Shown here piece by piece: positions 6,750 to 8,247 of a stretch of 8,247 bases of DNA; position 1 is the stretch's first letter; every line of letters starts with the position of its first letter. A program made the position numbers and the translations under genes. The stretch is taken from positions 11,734 through 19,980 of the forward strand of contig DBME01000094.1 of assembly GCA_002298155.1 (NCBI GenBank), given 5' to 3'. The stretch comes from Holophagaceae bacterium UBA706 (GTDB lineage Bacteria; Acidobacteriota; Holophagae; Holophagales; Holophagaceae). The notes beneath the pieces were generated by a model. It was not told the DNA's origin. It ran no database searches and saw nothing but the letters and a program-made list of their open reading frames with translations.

Positions 6750-7589
6750 TCAGCGGAGCCGGAGCCGGTCCCCCAGCACGGCCCGGGCCGGCCCGCACAG
6801 GTGCTCCAGGTCCGCGGGCGGCACGGCCTTCTCCTGGGCCAGGGCGCCTTGGACCCCCTGGGGCCGGAATCCCGCCACCACCAGGGGCACCCCGGAGCCC
6901 AACCCCGCCACCAGCAGGGCGATGTCGCGCAGCATGGCGGGGTCGTCCGTGAATCCGGGCACCACCACCGTGCGGACCTCGGTGATCTTCCCCGCCCGGG
7001 CGGCCCGGTCCAGGTTCCGCAGGATCCGTCCGGCCCCCGCGCCGGTGAGGGCCCGGTGGGCCTCCTCCCCCAGGGCCTTCACATCGAAGAGGACCCCGTC
7101 GGCCACGGCGAGGAGGGCCTCGAAGACGTCCCCGTCCACGTCGCCGCAGGTATCCAGGAGCAGGTCCAGCCCGGTCTCGGCCTTCAGGCGGGGCAGGCAG
7201 TCCAGGAGGAAGGCGCCCTGCAGGGTGCACTCCCCGCCCGTGAAGGTGATCCCGTCCAGGAAGGGGACCCAGGGGCGGACCTCCGCCAGCAGGGCATCCG
7301 TGTCCAGGGTGCGGCACCGGGGCGAGGATCCGTTGGGGCAGGCTTCCAGGCAACGGTCGCAGGCGGCGCATCGCTCCGCCCGGTGCGCCACCCGCCCCTC
7401 AACGTATTCCAGGGCGCCCTGGGGGCAAACCTCGACGCAAGCCCCGCAGCTGCCGCAGGGCACCCGGGTCTCGGGGTTGTGGCAGTGCACGCAGGCGAGG
7501 CCGCATCCCTGGAGGAACACGGCCATGCGGCTCCCGGGCCCGTCCACGAAACTGGGGACGATGACCCGGTTGACGAGCCCCTCAGGCAA
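6750..7589 (-). CDS. yjjW: YjjW-family glycyl-radical enzyme activase (radical SAM)
   Basis: A 279-residue radical-SAM activating enzyme that would cleave S-adenosylmethionine and abstract hydrogen from the glycine of its partner YjjI. The radical-SAM cluster motif is CGLACVHC (C29, C33, C36) in LQGCGLACVHCHNPE. It is preceded by SFVDGPGSR (13-21), as in other activases. Two ferredoxin-like clusters are inserted next: C45/C48/C51/C55 and C74/C77/C80/C84. TFTGGE (115-120) fits the SAM-binding GGE motif. Length, cluster layout and wording agree with E. coli YjjW (about 287 residues). The only usable start is TTG at 7589: an in-frame TGA lies four codons upstream, and the first ATG (residue 22) would remove the DGPGSR motif. 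A GTGAGG seven bases before the TTG, inside the yjjI end, can serve as ribosome-binding site. It overlaps yjjI by 8 bp. Confidence 0.94.
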   Translation of the reverse strand: MPEGLVNRVIVPSFVDGPGSRMAVFLQGCGLACVHCHNPETRVPCGSCGACVEVCPQGALEYVEGRVAHRAERCAACDRCLEACPNGSSPRCRTLDTDALLAEVRPWVPFLDGITFTGGECTLQGAFLLDCLPRLKAETGLDLLLDTCGDVDGDVFEALLAVADGVLFDVKALGEEAHRALTGAGAGRILRNLDRAARAGKITEVRTVVVPGFTDDPAMLRDIALLVAGLGSGVPLVVAGFRPQGVQGALAQEKAVPPADLEHLCGPARAVLGDRLRLR

Positions 7590-8247
7590 GTCCGGGCCTC
7601 ACGGCGCGGAAAGAGGCGCGGCCGTTGCGGAGGGCCTCGGCGCCCAGGCCCACGGACTCCTCCCGCAGGTTCTCCGCGGGGAGGCGGTCCAGGTCGGAGC
7701 GCTTGACCAGGTAGCCCGTGATGCGCACCAGGGGCGAATCCGACGGCGCCAGGGCCAGGATCTTCAGGCCCTGGGCCAGGGACGCCTTGGCGATGCGCAG
7801 GACGCCCTCCGGATTCCGCCGGGCGGTGGGATCGAACAGGAGGATCTCGCTGACGCCCGCGTCGAAGGCCGTGTGCAGCTTGGCGGCGAGGGCCACCTGG
7901 CGGGGCAGGTCCGGCTCCAGGCCCGGGCGCACCCGCACGCCCGGGGTGGCGTCGGTGTCCGTGGCGATGCCCGACTGGGCGTGGAAGGCCATGCGCCCAC
8001 CGCTCGCGGCGCAGTGGGGCATGGGCCGCGCACGCACCAGGTCCCGGGCGCGGAAGGTGATGGCTTCGGCCAGGGCGTCGGCCTGGGCGTCCTGGCCCAT
8101 CCTCAGCCCGCCCGTGAGCGCCTCCACGGCCTCGAAGAGCCCGAAGACCCCGGCCATGGCCGTGAAGTTGCCCAGGTGCACCAGCCCTTCCGTCACCAGG
8201 AAGCTGGAACGGAAGAAGCCGGCCTCCTCCACCAGGAACCGGATCCG
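7582..8247 (-). CDS. yjjI: YjjI-family glycyl-radical enzyme, C-terminal part (5' end beyond window)
   Basis: The visible 221 codons run open to the right edge. They are the C-terminal portion of a glycyl-radical enzyme; E. coli YjjI is about 516 residues. The glycyl-radical site is LVRITGYLV, with the radical-bearing glycine encoded at 7714-7716, in the RxxGY form typical of these enzymes. About 43 residues follow it to the stop, which is long for the class. Upstream stretches such as LVHLGNFTAMAGVFGLFEAVEAL are consistent with the barrel domain. The family identification rests mainly on the adjacent, overlapping yjjW activase plus the radical motif. The active-site cysteine should lie outside the window. 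The enzyme would be oxygen-sensitive and work in the cytoplasm under anoxic conditions. The substrate of YjjI proteins is, to my knowledge, not established. Confidence 0.88.
   Translation of the reverse strand, partial: RIRFLVEEAGFFRSSFLVTEGLVHLGNFTAMAGVFGLFEAVEALTGGLRMGQDAQADALAEAITFRARDLVRARPMPHCAASGGRMAFHAQSGIATDTDATPGVRVRPGLEPDLPRQVALAAKLHTAFDAGVSEILLFDPTARRNPEGVLRIAKASLAQGLKILALAPSDSPLVRITGYLVKRSDLDRLPAENLREESVGLGAEALRNGRASFRAVRPGLA

Noticed and set aside
8230..8232. GTG as start codon of the yjjI fragment
   Set aside because: The frame continues open to the window edge with plausible coding sequence (RIRFLVEEAG), and the family is much longer, so this is an internal valine.

Overview
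The window is GC-rich, with G or C at most third codon positions, and it is densely coding. It carries seven protein genes: five complete and two cut by the window edges. No RNA gene, insertion sequence or CRISPR array is visible. The gene content points to an anaerobic or facultatively anaerobic Gram-negative bacterium: lipid A synthesis (lpxD), a glycyl-radical enzyme with its activase, a membrane Fe-S/quinone module, and a c-type-haem sensor kinase. The style resembles Acidobacteriota of the Geothrix/Holophaga type or a deltaproteobacterium-like lineage. That placement is inference from impression, not from a search.

Left part (1-2761, all minus strand): a tightly coupled operon read right to left. 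It encodes a four-cluster HybA-type ferredoxin, a ten-helix HybB/NrfD-type quinone-interacting membrane protein, and the N-terminal 280 residues of a membrane histidine kinase. The kinase's periplasmic domain has a CxxCH and a CxxxxCH haem-attachment motif. The ferredoxin and membrane-protein genes overlap by one base, and the kinase starts one base after the membrane-protein stop. No hydrogenase or other catalytic subunit precedes the ferredoxin, because the next gene is divergent. The module may therefore pass electrons between the quinone pool and an unseen partner, with the kinase reporting redox state.

Centre (2762-4733): a 259-bp, comparatively AT-rich divergent regulatory region holds two 24-bp imperfect direct repeats 43 bp apart. 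It separates the operon from maeA, a complete NAD-type malic enzyme on the plus strand. The 19-bp gap at the convergent end of maeA contains a perfect 6-bp-stem hairpin.

Right part (4753-8247, all minus strand, read right to left): the C-terminal part of a YjjI-family glycyl-radical enzyme, including its glycyl-radical motif, and its YjjW-type radical-SAM activase, which starts at TTG inside the yjjI end. After a 117-bp gap comes lpxD (lipid A acyltransferase), overlapped by one base with an unusual two-part phosphoribosyltransferase-like protein.

Most of the window is recognisable metabolism. The least explained parts are the paired repeats, the signal-less HybA-type subunit with no catalytic partner, the haem-sensor kinase attached to it, the orphan phosphoribosyltransferase coupled to lpxD, and the YjjI/YjjW pair, for which I know of no established substrate.
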